From Canicola haemoglobinophilus (GTDB lineage Bacteria > Pseudomonadota > Gammaproteobacteria > Enterobacterales > Pasteurellaceae): a DNA stretch of 64,000 nt. The stretch's first letter is position 1. Each line of letters begins with the position of its first letter. Positions 23,918 through 32,980 of the stretch are shown one piece after another. Where the stretch lies: contig NZ_MUXZ01000008.1 in the NCBI RefSeq assembly GCF_002015075.1, positions 154,923 through 218,922 on the forward strand. Reading direction: 5' to 3'. The notes beneath the pieces are model-generated. The model was given only the letters and a program-made list of their open reading frames with translations, did no database searches and had not been told where the DNA came from. Made by a program: the position numbers and the translations under genes.

Positions 23918-24574
23918 TTAACAAATTGTTACGTCATTATAGCCCAATAATTGTGTAAAGTGTGTAACTAATTTCGGCGCAACTTTGTCACATTGAGCTT
24001 GTTCAGTCGGGATAAAGTCTGCCATTTGGCACATTTCTAACCCCACATAGCCACAAGGATTAATTTGTCTAAATGGCGATAAGTCCATGTTGATATTTAG
24101 GGCTAATCCATGAAAAGAACAGCCTTTGCGAATACGCAAACCAAGTGAACAGATTTTTTGTCCATTGACATAGACACCCGGCGCATCCGCTTTTGGATAG
24201 CTTTCAATCCCATAATCCGCCAGGGTTTTAACTACCGATTGCTCAAGTGCGGTCACTAATTGGCGTACATTTAGTTCGCTACCATTTGCTTTGTGACGCT
24301 TAATATCAATGAGCACATACATAACTTGCTGGCCTAATCCATGGTAGGTAATTTGACCGCCACGATCCGATTGAACTACTGGAATATTACTTGGATTGAG
24401 CAAGTGCTCAGGTTTACCTGCTTGCCCTTGAGTAAAAACGGCTGGATGTTGAACCAACCAAATTTCATCAGGTGTTTGGCTACCTCTTGAGTCGGTAAAA
24501 TCTTGCATTTGTTGCCAAACTTGTTGGTAATCTTGAATACCAAGTTGGCGCACTATCAAGGTTGGAGTTGTCAT
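23918..24574 (-). CDS. lipB: Octanoyl-[ACP]:protein N-octanoyltransferase
   Basis: 218 residues. It moves octanoyl groups from acyl carrier protein to lipoate-dependent enzymes. The motif GGQITYHGLGQQVMYVLID near residue 73 and the catalytic Cys in NPCGYVGLEMC near residue 172 are visible. It follows ybeD by 8 bases and precedes lipA by 18. Confidence 0.95.
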   Translation of the reverse strand: MTTPTLIVRQLGIQDYQQVWQQMQDFTDSRGSQTPDEIWLVQHPAVFTQGQAGKPEHLLNPSNIPVVQSDRGGQITYHGLGQQVMYVLIDIKRHKANGSELNVRQLVTALEQSVVKTLADYGIESYPKADAPGVYVNGQKICSLGLRIRKGCSFHGLALNINMDLSPFRQINPCGYVGLEMCQMADFIPTEQAQCDKVAPKLVTHFTQLLGYNDVTIC

Positions 24575-24582
24575 TTGTTATC

Positions 24583-24879
24583 CTAAAGTACCATTCTTAC
24601 GCCGTCGATTTTGGCGAGTTCCGCATAGAGTGTTTCTACTTGTTCAATATTTTCCGCAATAATATCAATGGAAACTGAATTATAAGTGCCTTTGCTGCTG
24701 ATATTTTGGCGAGGATTATAATCCCCTTTTGCATATTTTTGTGTCACCATTACTACATCATCAATTAAATCTGTTCTATTAGTTCCCACTACTTTGAACG
24801 TAAAAGGGCAAGGGAACTCTAATAAATCTTTTAATTGTTTTTGTGGAATATCGTTAAGTTTTACGGTTTTATCTGTCAT
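24583..24879 (-). CDS. ybeD: YbeD-family (UPF0250) protein
   Basis: 98 residues with an ACT-like alpha/beta fold; typical stretches are LLEFPCPFTFKVVG and ISSKGTYNSVSIDI. Its biochemical role is unsettled, but the gene is nearly always next to dacA and lipB in gamma-proteobacteria, as here. AAGGAAA precedes the ATG. The hairpin at 24899-24918 separates it from dacA. Confidence 0.92.
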   Translation of the reverse strand: MTDKTVKLNDIPQKQLKDLLEFPCPFTFKVVGTNRTDLIDDVVMVTQKYAKGDYNPRQNISSKGTYNSVSIDIIAENIEQVETLYAELAKIDGVRMVL

Positions 24880-24898
24880 AAATTTTCCTTAAAGTGAA

Positions 24899-24918
24899 AC
24901 CGCACTAGAAAGTGCGGT
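24899..24918 (-). terminator. Inverted uptake-signal hairpin between dacA and ybeD
   Basis: ACCGCACT, AGAA loop, AGTGCGGT: an 8-bp stem with a tetraloop, 18 bases after the dacA stop. The T run after it is interrupted, so some read-through into ybeD-lipBA is likely. Confidence 0.75.
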
Positions 24919-24936
24919 CTAATTTTTCATTATTTT

Positions 24937-26118
24937 TTAGCTAAATAAACTTTTTACTGTTAATACTAGCCAGTCCCAAATTTTGCTGAAAAATCCGCCT
25001 TCTTGCACATCAGACATTGTTTGTAAGTTTGCACTTGCAATATCACGACCGTCTAATTGGTAAATGATTTTACCGACGACTTGTCCTTTTGCCAGTGGTG
25101 CTTCTAACATTTTATGATCGAGCTCATATCTTGTTTTTACATCATTTTGGCGACCTTTTGGCAAAGTCACATAAGCATCATTGAGAACTCCAAGTTGTAC
25201 TTTGCTAGTATCGCCATAGTAAACTTTTTCTTCCGCAATAGATTGGTTGGCATTTAAAGATTTAAAGGTTTCAAAGTTTGCAAAGCCCCATTGCAATAAT
25301 TTTTTGCTTTCAATTTCACGACCTTTATATGTGGAAACGCCCATTACAACGGAAATTAAACGCATATTTCCACTATTTACTGCAGAGGCAACAAGATTAT
25401 AACCTGCTTTATCTGTATGTCCGGTTTTCATTCCGTCAACATTCAGGGATTTATCCCAAAGTAAGCCATTGCGGTTAGGTTGCTTGATTTTATTGAAAGT
25501 AAATTCTTTTTCTGCGTAGATTTTATATTCTTCAGGTAAGTCATGGATAATATGACGACCAATAACCGCCATATCTCGTGCAGATGAATATTGATTTTCA
25601 TCATCTAGCCCATGAACTGTTGTGAAGTTTGTGTTTTTCAGACCAAATTGAGCTACATATTTATTCATTAATTCAATGAAATTGCGTTCTGAACCAGCTA
25701 CATGTTCAGCCATAGCTACACAGGCATCATTACCAGATACAATCACAATCCCACGATTTAAATCAGCCACTGATACTTGTTGATTTAAATTTAAGAACAT
25801 TTTTGAAGAGCCAGGGAAGTTTTTACCCCAAGCGCTTTCGCCGATAGTGACAGTATCCGTTAAACTAATTTTACCTTGTTTAATGGCATCGCCCACAACA
25901 TAGCTAGTCATCATTTTAGTCAATGACGCAGGGTATTGGCGTTGGTCTGGATTAAGTGCGGCAAGCACTGCACCAGAGTTGTAATCCATCAGAATATAGC
26001 TTTGTGCATTTAATTCAGGTGTTGCAATCCCATATTGCATATCTTGTGAAAGCACAGGGAAAGAAATTAATCCTGCGATGAGGGCAATTTGTGTTTTTTT
26101 CATAGCTTTTTTTAACAT
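24937..26118 (-). CDS. dacA: D-alanyl-D-alanine carboxypeptidase (penicillin-binding protein 5)
   Basis: 393 residues. Signal peptide near residues 1-25, then the PBP5 fold with the active-site motifs SLTKM (Ser near residue 65), SGN (near 128) and KTGHT (near 233). The C-terminus carries the amphipathic helix that anchors PBP5 to the inner membrane (WDWLVLTVKSLFS). It trims the terminal D-Ala from peptidoglycan stems. It is encoded with rlpA and the elongasome genes mrdA-mrdB. GGATG sits before the first ATG; a second ATG lies 5 codons in. Confidence 0.96.
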   Translation of the reverse strand: MLKKAMKKTQIALIAGLISFPVLSQDMQYGIATPELNAQSYILMDYNSGAVLAALNPDQRQYPASLTKMMTSYVVGDAIKQGKISLTDTVTIGESAWGKNFPGSSKMFLNLNQQVSVADLNRGIVIVSGNDACVAMAEHVAGSERNFIELMNKYVAQFGLKNTNFTTVHGLDDENQYSSARDMAVIGRHIIHDLPEEYKIYAEKEFTFNKIKQPNRNGLLWDKSLNVDGMKTGHTDKAGYNLVASAVNSGNMRLISVVMGVSTYKGREIESKKLLQWGFANFETFKSLNANQSIAEEKVYYGDTSKVQLGVLNDAYVTLPKGRQNDVKTRYELDHKMLEAPLAKGQVVGKIIYQLDGRDIASANLQTMSDVQEGGFFSKIWDWLVLTVKSLFS

Positions 26119-26135
26119 TTTACATCCTTTAAAAA

Positions 26136-26981
26136 TTATTTCTCATTATAAGAGATGACGATAAATTGGTGTGAGTGGCTGAGTTTTTGTAACTTGTCTT
26201 TAAGTTCTTTAATTTGTTGTTTGTTTTCCAAGGGACCAAATATGATGTCATATTTATTTCCCTTGCTTTCAAGCTCAAATGCAATATTAGACTGTTTTAA
26301 ATTACTAATTAATTTTTCAGCTTCTTGCTTGCTGGCAAGATTTAACATTTTTAATTTATAGCCCGAGAAAACAGTTTTTATCAGAGGTTCAGTTGGTAAA
26401 CTTAGACTTAATTGCTCGCGCGCACGGTCATTTTTGCTTGTTTTCGCTAACGTTTTTGTTGCTGGCCCAGATATTTTTCCTTGAGAGTTAACATGTAAGA
26501 ATTCAATTTTCACTTTTCCTGTTCCAGCACGAATAATTCCTAGCTCTTTTGCTGCTGCTCTGGATAAATCAATAATTCGTCCTTTACTGAAAGGTCCTCT
26601 ATCATTAATTCTTACGATCACTTTACGATTATTGCGTAAATTAGTAACCAGAACATAAGAATTTAGCGGTAAGGTTTTATGTGCAGCAGTATAAGCATTG
26701 TTATTAAAAATTTCCCCATTGGCGGTTTTACGCCCATGAAATTTGTTGTGATAAAAGCTCGCTATTCCTTCTTTTGAGTAGTTTTTAGCTTTATTATGAG
26801 TCTTTGTTGTATATTTTACACCTTTCACCACATAGATATGGGATGTATCAGCAGGTTTTTGATAGGTTAATTGAGGTCCTTCAATTCCATAGAGTTTCTT
26901 TGTATTGGCTTGTGTTGACAGTGATAATACAGCCATAAAAAGTGCGGTAGATAATTTAAATGTTTTGTTTGATTTCATCAT
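26136..26981 (-). CDS. rlpA: RlpA-like septal protein with DPBB and SPOR domains
   Basis: 281 residues. The double-psi beta-barrel domain spans about residues 70-165 (GIASFYHNKFHGRKTANGEIF, ... INDRGPFSKGRIIDLSRAAA) and the C-terminal SPOR domain about 205-280. SPOR domains bind denuded glycan at the septum; some RlpA proteins are lytic transglycosylases. Unlike E. coli RlpA, the N-terminal signal peptide ends STQANT and has no lipobox cysteine, so the product is probably a soluble periplasmic protein. It lies between mrdB and dacA. Confidence 0.92.
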   Translation of the reverse strand: MMKSNKTFKLSTALFMAVLSLSTQANTKKLYGIEGPQLTYQKPADTSHIYVVKGVKYTTKTHNKAKNYSKEGIASFYHNKFHGRKTANGEIFNNNAYTAAHKTLPLNSYVLVTNLRNNRKVIVRINDRGPFSKGRIIDLSRAAAKELGIIRAGTGKVKIEFLHVNSQGKISGPATKTLAKTSKNDRAREQLSLSLPTEPLIKTVFSGYKLKMLNLASKQEAEKLISNLKQSNIAFELESKGNKYDIIFGPLENKQQIKELKDKLQKLSHSHQFIVISYNEK

Positions 26982-27025
26982 AATTTATTTTAATGTTAAT
27001 CGCCCTATCTAAGATAAGTAAATAT

Positions 27026-28144
27026 TTATTTAGTTCCTTTAAAAAAGTGGGCTTTATGTGTGTGAATGGACATGATTAAGCCAAATCCAGCCATAAGTGT
27101 AACAAAAGATGTGCCACCGTAGCTAATTAAAGGCAAAGGAACCCCAACCACTGGGAGAATTCCACTTACCATACCAATATTCACAAATACATAAACAAAG
27201 AAAATTAAGGTTAATGCACCAGTTAAAATTCTGCCAAAAGAGTTTTGTGCATTGGCACCGATAATAAGACCTCTTGCGACAATAAATAGATAGATCAGCA
27301 TTAAGATCATAAATCCTATCATGCCATGTTCTTCACTGAGTACTGCAAAAATAAAGTCGGTATGTGGTTCGGGTAGAAATTCCAGTTGTGATTGCGTACC
27401 TTGCATCCAGCCTTTACCCCAAATCCCACCAGAACCAATGGCGATTTTGGATTGCAAAATATGATAACCTGCACCTAAAGGATCTTTTTCTGGGTCTAAC
27501 AGAGTTAATACCCTTGTACGTTGGTAATCATGCATTAAATAAAGCCACATAATCGGGATAAATGCCGCTAAACCCACAACAGCAATTAAGATTAACCACC
27601 AACTCATTCCTGCTAAAAATACAACAAAAATCCCCGAGGCGCTGACTAAAATTGAGGTGCCTAAATCTGGTTGAATCGCCACTAATAAAGTTGGCACTAT
27701 GATTAAAAAGAGCGCAATAAAAGTTTCACTTAATTTAGGCGGTAATGAACGATTTCCTAAATAGGTTGCCACCATTAATGGTACAGATAATTTTACAATT
27801 TCAGAAGGCTGAAAACGGAATAGTCCTAGGTCTAACCAACGCTGTGCACCTTTGCTTGTAGTACCAAAAAGATCTACTAATAACAGTAATACAACACCAA
27901 TCGCAAAACCATAAGGCGCGATACGTTGATAAAATCTGGGTGAAAACTGTGCCATGACAAACATAACAGTAAAACCGAGTGCTACTTGAATAATACGGTT
28001 TTGGAACATTTTTTCACTTCCGCCAGATGCGCTGTAAAGTACTAGTAGTCCATAAGCAGAAACAATGACTAATCCGAGGAAAAGCCAAAAATCAATATGT
28101 AAACGGCGCCACAAGGTTAGCCAAAGATTTTTTTTCTCCATCAA
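27026..28144 (-). CDS. mrdB: Rod-shape SEDS peptidoglycan polymerase RodA
   Basis: 372 residues with about ten membrane segments of the SEDS family. Conserved motifs include GAQRWLDLGLFRFQPSEIVKLS and the late GVPLPLISYGGTSF; the catalytic Asp region is PDLGTS. It polymerises glycan strands together with the PBP2 transpeptidase encoded just upstream; the start codon overlaps the mrdA stop by 4 bases. Confidence 0.96.
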   Translation of the reverse strand: MMEKKNLWLTLWRRLHIDFWLFLGLVIVSAYGLLVLYSASGGSEKMFQNRIIQVALGFTVMFVMAQFSPRFYQRIAPYGFAIGVVLLLLVDLFGTTSKGAQRWLDLGLFRFQPSEIVKLSVPLMVATYLGNRSLPPKLSETFIALFLIIVPTLLVAIQPDLGTSILVSASGIFVVFLAGMSWWLILIAVVGLAAFIPIMWLYLMHDYQRTRVLTLLDPEKDPLGAGYHILQSKIAIGSGGIWGKGWMQGTQSQLEFLPEPHTDFIFAVLSEEHGMIGFMILMLIYLFIVARGLIIGANAQNSFGRILTGALTLIFFVYVFVNIGMVSGILPVVGVPLPLISYGGTSFVTLMAGFGLIMSIHTHKAHFFKGTK

Positions 28145-30054
28145 TTTGTTCCTTTTTCGCCTTGTAATTGAACCTGTGGCAAGCGGACATTTAAATAATA
28201 ATCCATAATTTGTCGCACAACAGGACCTGCATTGCTTCCACCGCCACCCGCATTTTCTAAAATCACAGCAACAACCATTTTAGGATCGTTATAAGGCGCG
28301 TATCCAATAAACCAAGCGTGATCGTGGAACTTATTATCCAGTTCACTTGCATTATAAGTTTGATTTTCCTTCAGGCTAAAAACTTGTGCTGTGCCTGATT
28401 TCCCAGCCGCTCGGTAATTTGCATCAGCAAAAGGTTTTCGCCCCGTGCCATTAGGTGCGTGTATAACGTTATACATACCTCGTTTTGCAGCTTCCCAAAA
28501 CGCTGCTCGAGGTTCAGTAATATCTTCATATAAATGAGGATCTTGATAAGGTTGAATCTCTGACCCTTCAATCGCTTTCATTAAGTGCGGTGTGTTTACC
28601 TTACCATTATTAATTAAAACCGCTGTTGCTTTAGCAACTTGTAATGGTGTTGCTGTCCAATAACCCTGACCAATGCCAACAGAAATCGTATCACCTTGTA
28701 CCCATTGTCTTTTATAGCGTTTTTGTTTCCATTCTCGGCTTGGCATAATCGCTGCAGTTTCTTCTTGAATATCTATACCCGTTGGTACCCCGAACCCGAA
28801 GCGCTTCATCCATTGAGATAAGCGGTCAATCCCCATGTTGTAAGCTAACTGATAAAAATAAGTATCAGAAGATTCCACAATAGCCTTATTCAAATCCGTA
28901 TAGCCATGACCTGATTTTTTCCAATCGCGGAAACGTTTTGTGGTATTTGGTAACATCCAATAGCCCGGATCAAATATAGTTGTACTGGTGGTAATCAAAT
29001 TTTCTTGTAATCCAGCCGTAGCAATAAAAGGTTTTACAGTTGAGGCTGGTGGATAAGCGCCTTGAGTCACGCGGCTGTACAAAGGGCGATTAGGATCTTC
29101 TAATAATCGTTTGTAATCAGCCCCTGAAATCCCACCCACAAAAAGATTGTTATCATAGCTCGGTGTTGACACCATGGCTAAAATACCACTGTCTTTAGGG
29201 TCTAAAACCACCACTGCTGCACGGCGATTGCCTAATAAATCCGTGATGTAACGCTGCAATGCTAAATCAATAGTTAAGCGAATACTTTTTCCCGCAATTG
29301 CTGGCTGTTCTCTTAACTTGCGAATAACTTTGCCTCGATTATTTACTTCTACTTCTTCAAAGCCTACAGTGCCATGTAATTCATCTTCGTAATAACGTTC
29401 AATGCCGAGCTTACCAATATCATGAGAACCTGCATAATTTGGATATTTTTCGTTTTTCTTTAAGCGCTCCACATCTCTGTCATTAATCTTCGCAACATAG
29501 CCTAAAATATGGGTCAATGGTTCGCCATATAAGTAATGGCGTTTAAAATAAGGACGTACATCCAAGCTTGGATAGTTGTATTGATTTACTGCAAAACGTG
29601 CGATTTGTTCTTCACTTAAATCGCCTTTAAGCAGAATTGGGGTGTAGCGAGATGAACGACGCCGCTCCTTTTTGAAATTTTCAATATCATCATCAGTTAA
29701 GCCAACGATATAGCGTAGTTCTTCAAAAGTGCGGTCTAAATTCTCTACTTTTTCTGGCACAATATATAAGCCGAAGAAAGTGATATTTTCCGCTAATAAC
29801 TCGCCATAACGATCGTAAATCAATCCTCGAGTTGGTGGTAATGGTAGTAATTTAATTCGGTTACCATTCGATCTTGTTTGATAAGTTTCATAATTAACAA
29901 TTTGTAAATGATACAAATTGGTAAATAAAATTGCTGATAAGCCTAAAACGCCTAAAAAAGAGATAAGTGCGCGGCGAGCAAATAGATTGCGCTCGGCTTT
30001 TTTATCTCGAATAGGTGTTTGTGTAGGTTGTGAAAGCAATTTTTTTAAATTCAT
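28141..30054 (-). CDS. mrdA: Penicillin-binding protein 2, elongasome transpeptidase
   Basis: 637 residues. One membrane anchor near residues 28-50, a pedestal domain, and a transpeptidase domain with the active-site serine in PPASTVKPF (near residue 335), SSDTYFYQ (SxN-type motif as SSD) and KSGTAQ near 550. It cross-links lateral-wall peptidoglycan and is the target of mecillinam-type beta-lactams. It is followed by its partner mrdB. Confidence 0.96.
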   Translation of the reverse strand: MNLKKLLSQPTQTPIRDKKAERNLFARRALISFLGVLGLSAILFTNLYHLQIVNYETYQTRSNGNRIKLLPLPPTRGLIYDRYGELLAENITFFGLYIVPEKVENLDRTFEELRYIVGLTDDDIENFKKERRRSSRYTPILLKGDLSEEQIARFAVNQYNYPSLDVRPYFKRHYLYGEPLTHILGYVAKINDRDVERLKKNEKYPNYAGSHDIGKLGIERYYEDELHGTVGFEEVEVNNRGKVIRKLREQPAIAGKSIRLTIDLALQRYITDLLGNRRAAVVVLDPKDSGILAMVSTPSYDNNLFVGGISGADYKRLLEDPNRPLYSRVTQGAYPPASTVKPFIATAGLQENLITTSTTIFDPGYWMLPNTTKRFRDWKKSGHGYTDLNKAIVESSDTYFYQLAYNMGIDRLSQWMKRFGFGVPTGIDIQEETAAIMPSREWKQKRYKRQWVQGDTISVGIGQGYWTATPLQVAKATAVLINNGKVNTPHLMKAIEGSEIQPYQDPHLYEDITEPRAAFWEAAKRGMYNVIHAPNGTGRKPFADANYRAAGKSGTAQVFSLKENQTYNASELDNKFHDHAWFIGYAPYNDPKMVVAVILENAGGGGSNAGPVVRQIMDYYLNVRLPQVQLQGEKGTN

Positions 30055-30070
30055 AGAAAACAGACCGCAC

Positions 30071-30538
30071 TTACTCTCGGTGATAAGGATGGTTTGTGCT
30101 CAATGACCAAGCACGGTATAAACTTTCCGCCACCACAACACGCACTAATGGATGAGGTAAGGTTAAAGGAGAGAGTGACCAACTTTGTTCTGCCGCCGCC
30201 TTACATTCTGGCGATAATCCTTCAGGTCCGCCAATTAAAAGCGCAACATCTCGCCCATCATTTTTCCAGCCTTCTAATTGTTGTGCTAATTGCTCCGTTG
30301 TCCAAGGCTTACCGGGAATATCTAAGGTAACAATGCGATGTTTCTGACAAACAGATAACATAGCTTTACCTTCTTGCTCTAGAATACGTTTAATATCAGC
30401 ATTTTTTCCACGTTTCCCAGCAGGGATTTCGATCAATTCAAAAGGCATATCTTTGGGGAAACGGCGTTGATATTCCTCAAAACCTTTTGTTACCCAGTCG
30501 GGCATTTTTGTACCAACAGCAATTAATTGAATTTTCAT
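30071..30538 (-). CDS. rlmH: 23S rRNA pseudouridine-1915 N3-methyltransferase RlmH
   Basis: 155 residues, exactly the usual size. This SPOUT-class enzyme has the knotted SAM site with LLIGGPEGLSPECK and the C-terminal HPLVRVVVAESLYRAWSLSTNHPYHRE motif. It methylates pseudouridine 1915 in 23S rRNA helix 69 on assembled ribosomes. It sits between rsfS and mrdA, as in many gamma-proteobacteria. Confidence 0.97.
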   Translation of the reverse strand: MKIQLIAVGTKMPDWVTKGFEEYQRRFPKDMPFELIEIPAGKRGKNADIKRILEQEGKAMLSVCQKHRIVTLDIPGKPWTTEQLAQQLEGWKNDGRDVALLIGGPEGLSPECKAAAEQSWSLSPLTLPHPLVRVVVAESLYRAWSLSTNHPYHRE

Positions 30539-30555
30539 AGGCTAAAGTGCGGTTA

Positions 30556-30864
30556 TTATCCCCAAAGTTTTTCCAATTGATACATTTCACGGCTATCCGC
30601 TTGCATAATATGTACAATGGCTTGTCCGAAATCAACGACGACCCAATCAGCCGTTGCTTTACCTTCTTCGCCAAAAGTTTCAACGCCAGCTTGTTTGCTT
30701 TCATCAATTAATTTTTGCGCTAAGGACATAACATGGCGACTTGAAGTTCCTGTACATAAAATCATGTGATCGGTAATGGAAGATTTACCACGGACATCAA
30801 GAGTTAAAATATCGGTACCTTTTAAATCATCTAATTTATTGACTAAAAAATCGACTAAATTCAT
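30556..30864 (-). CDS. rsfS: Ribosomal silencing factor RsfS
   Basis: 102 residues. It binds ribosomal protein uL14 and blocks subunit joining when nutrients are short. Typical stretches are LDVRGKSSITDHMILCTGTSSRHV and DWVVVDFGQAIVHIM. It is the first gene of the rsfS-rlmH-mrdA-mrdB-rlpA-dacA run, which probably starts from a promoter in the napC-rsfS gap. Confidence 0.96.
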   Translation of the reverse strand: MNLVDFLVNKLDDLKGTDILTLDVRGKSSITDHMILCTGTSSRHVMSLAQKLIDESKQAGVETFGEEGKATADWVVVDFGQAIVHIMQADSREMYQLEKLWG

Positions 30865-31004
30865 TTTGTTCTCAGTTTGGGAATGCGTTAATTAAAAGTG
30901 CGCAATTTTAGCACGAGTTGCGACATTGAGGAATATTGTTAGGGGATTACTTGGCAATTAATGTATGAGTTTGGCTTGTGCTGTGAGAATAAATATTGGA
31001 ATAG

Positions 31005-31046
31005 AAAACAACCGCACTTTGTACGATCTAAAAGTGCGGTTGTTTT
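31005..31046 (-). terminator. Terminator of the nap operon (inverted uptake signals)
   Basis: AAAACAACCGCACTTT (31005-31020) and AAAGTGCGGTTGTTTT (31031-31046) form a 16-bp perfect stem with a 10-base loop just after the napC stop. The uptake signals are extended by the AT-rich flank that supplies the T run. Confidence 0.9.
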
Positions 31047-31050
31047 TTGA

Positions 31051-31671
31051 TTATTTTTGTTCTGGTAAGAAACCAGATTGCACGTCTTTCATATTAGGTA
31101 ATTGGTGAGCAATACCTTTATGGCAATCAATACAGGTTTTACCTTGTTCTTGTGCCATCGCATGCATTTTTTGTGCCACTGTTTTTTGCTGAGTGCTGTC
31201 CATGTCATTGAAATTATGGCAGTTACGGCACTCTTGTGAATCATTGGCTTTCATACGCGCCCATTCACGTTGTGCCATTTCTAAGCGATGTGCCTCGAAT
31301 TTTTCTTTGGTGTCCACTTTGCCAGTAATATGTGCATAAACTTCTTTTGCAGCTTCGATTTTACGCGTCCATTTTGGAATAAATTCATGCGGTAAGTGAC
31401 AATCAGCACAAGTGGCTTTGACACCACTACGGTTCATATAATGTACAGAATGGCGATATTCAGGTACAACATCATTCATGTGGCAACTAGAACAAAATTC
31501 TTCTGTATTCGTATATTCAAGTGCGGTGTTAAATCCGCCCCAAAAAATAATACCCGCAATAAAGGATAATGTGATCAATACGCCAACAGCAATACGGCTA
31601 GGCTTGCTGAACCATTGCCAAAAGCCTTTGATTAAGCGCACAATGATATTTGATTTTTTTTCATTTGCCAT
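31051..31671 (-). CDS. napC: NapC tetrahaem quinol dehydrogenase
   Basis: 206 residues: one N-terminal membrane anchor (about 20-45) and a periplasmic domain with four CxxCH motifs (CSSCHM, CADCHL, CRNCHN, CIDCHK), as in the NapC/NirT family. It oxidises menaquinol and passes electrons to NapB and so to NapA. It is the last gene of the nap operon, followed at once by a strong terminator. Confidence 0.96.
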   Translation of the reverse strand: MANEKKSNIIVRLIKGFWQWFSKPSRIAVGVLITLSFIAGIIFWGGFNTALEYTNTEEFCSSCHMNDVVPEYRHSVHYMNRSGVKATCADCHLPHEFIPKWTRKIEAAKEVYAHITGKVDTKEKFEAHRLEMAQREWARMKANDSQECRNCHNFNDMDSTQQKTVAQKMHAMAQEQGKTCIDCHKGIAHQLPNMKDVQSGFLPEQK

Positions 31672-31685
31672 ACATCTATCCTTAA

Positions 31686-32111
31686 TTAGTTACCATAGCC
31701 TTTCATTGGTTTAAATTCATTTGGCACAATAGGCTCAACGTCTGCTTGTGGCACATGGCAATGTAAACAGAAATAACGGCGTGGTGCAGTTTGACCTGTT
31801 ACATTCCCGTTGCGATCAGTAAAGTGTGTTGGACTTATTCTCGTTGCCCCTGTAATTCTGGCATTTTCTGGGCTATGACAAGTTAAACATTGGTTTGTGT
31901 TTTTAGTTACCTGATAGTTGGCAACACTATGTGGAATCATTGGTGGCTGATTAACATAGTTTAATGCTGGCGTTTCACTTTCTTTAACATGATTGTGAAA
32001 TGCGGCTGGTACATTTTCCGCAGCATCTTGGTAGTTTTTGCCAACGTCTTGTGTGGCAAACGCAGAAGAAACTAAAAGTGCGGTAGCTAATAATATGGTT
32101 TTTTTCATCAT
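31686..32111 (-). CDS. napB: NapB dihaem cytochrome c
   Basis: 141 residues with a signal peptide (cleavage near AFA-TQDVG) and two haem motifs, CLTCHS and CLHCHV. It is the small subunit of the periplasmic nitrate reductase and carries electrons from NapC and NapGH to NapA. The ATG overlaps the napH stop by 4 bases. Confidence 0.96.
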   Translation of the reverse strand: MMKKTILLATALLVSSAFATQDVGKNYQDAAENVPAAFHNHVKESETPALNYVNQPPMIPHSVANYQVTKNTNQCLTCHSPENARITGATRISPTHFTDRNGNVTGQTAPRRYFCLHCHVPQADVEPIVPNEFKPMKGYGN

Positions 32112-32980
32112 TTTTGATCACTCCCAGAATGATTAAATCTATTGCTAAATATAAATACTTTTTCAGCACAAACATCAATACAACGTCCGCAACTGATACA
32201 ATCTTTTGAAAGCACAAGCTGGCTTTCGTTGTTTTTACCATGTAATGGTGCTCGTAAAACTTGTGGCTCAGGACAAACGTTGTAGCAATCCATACAGTTG
32301 TCACATTTTTTTCGGTCAATCACTTTAATACGCAATAAACTCTTGGCACCAATGACACCATAGCTTGCGCCAATTGGACAAAGATGACCGCACCAACCAT
32401 GTTCCACAATAAATAAGTCAAATAAGAAAACGGCTAAGATCAACCAAGTTGTTGCACCAAGCCCGTAAATTAATGCTCTTCCCAAGGCTGCAACGGGATT
32501 TATCCATTCCCATAACAGCACGCCACTGATTGCGCTGCCAATTAAAATCATCAGCAAAATGCCATAACGTAAGTTGCGAGGAATTTTAGCACTTTGGCGA
32601 ATACCTAATTTACGTCTTAGCCAAGCGGCACAATCTGTCACTACATTCAGTGGGCAAACCCAAGCACAAAAAACTTTGCTACCCAATAAGGCATATATTG
32701 CTACCACAATAATGGTACCAATAATGGTTAAGCTATTGGGCAAATAACCTGTTGCTAGACTTTCGGCAGTAATAAGCGGATCTGTTAGCGGAATGGTATC
32801 TAGTAACAAACTGCCACTGTAATTGCCTTTTAATATCCAAAAGTTCAGATAAGGTCCGCTTAAGAACATGGCGAGAATACTAAATTGGCTTAATCGGCGC
32901 CAAATGAGAAAACGATTGGCATACCAAAAACCTAATTTTTCTCGCACTTCTTTACCAGCGTATTTAGGAGCATTTGCCAT
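32108..32980 (-). CDS. napH: NapH membrane iron-sulfur quinol dehydrogenase
   Basis: 290 residues with four membrane helices, a membrane-side CxxxCP motif pair (CAWVCPLNVVTDC and CGHLCPIG) and two C-terminal [4Fe-4S] clusters (CDNCMDCYNVCP and CISCGRCIDVC). With NapG it forms a second route from quinol to Nap. It overlaps napB by 4 bases and abuts napG with a 1-base overlap. Confidence 0.96.
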   Translation of the reverse strand: MANAPKYAGKEVREKLGFWYANRFLIWRRLSQFSILAMFLSGPYLNFWILKGNYSGSLLLDTIPLTDPLITAESLATGYLPNSLTIIGTIIVVAIYALLGSKVFCAWVCPLNVVTDCAAWLRRKLGIRQSAKIPRNLRYGILLMILIGSAISGVLLWEWINPVAALGRALIYGLGATTWLILAVFLFDLFIVEHGWCGHLCPIGASYGVIGAKSLLRIKVIDRKKCDNCMDCYNVCPEPQVLRAPLHGKNNESQLVLSKDCISCGRCIDVCAEKVFIFSNRFNHSGSDQK

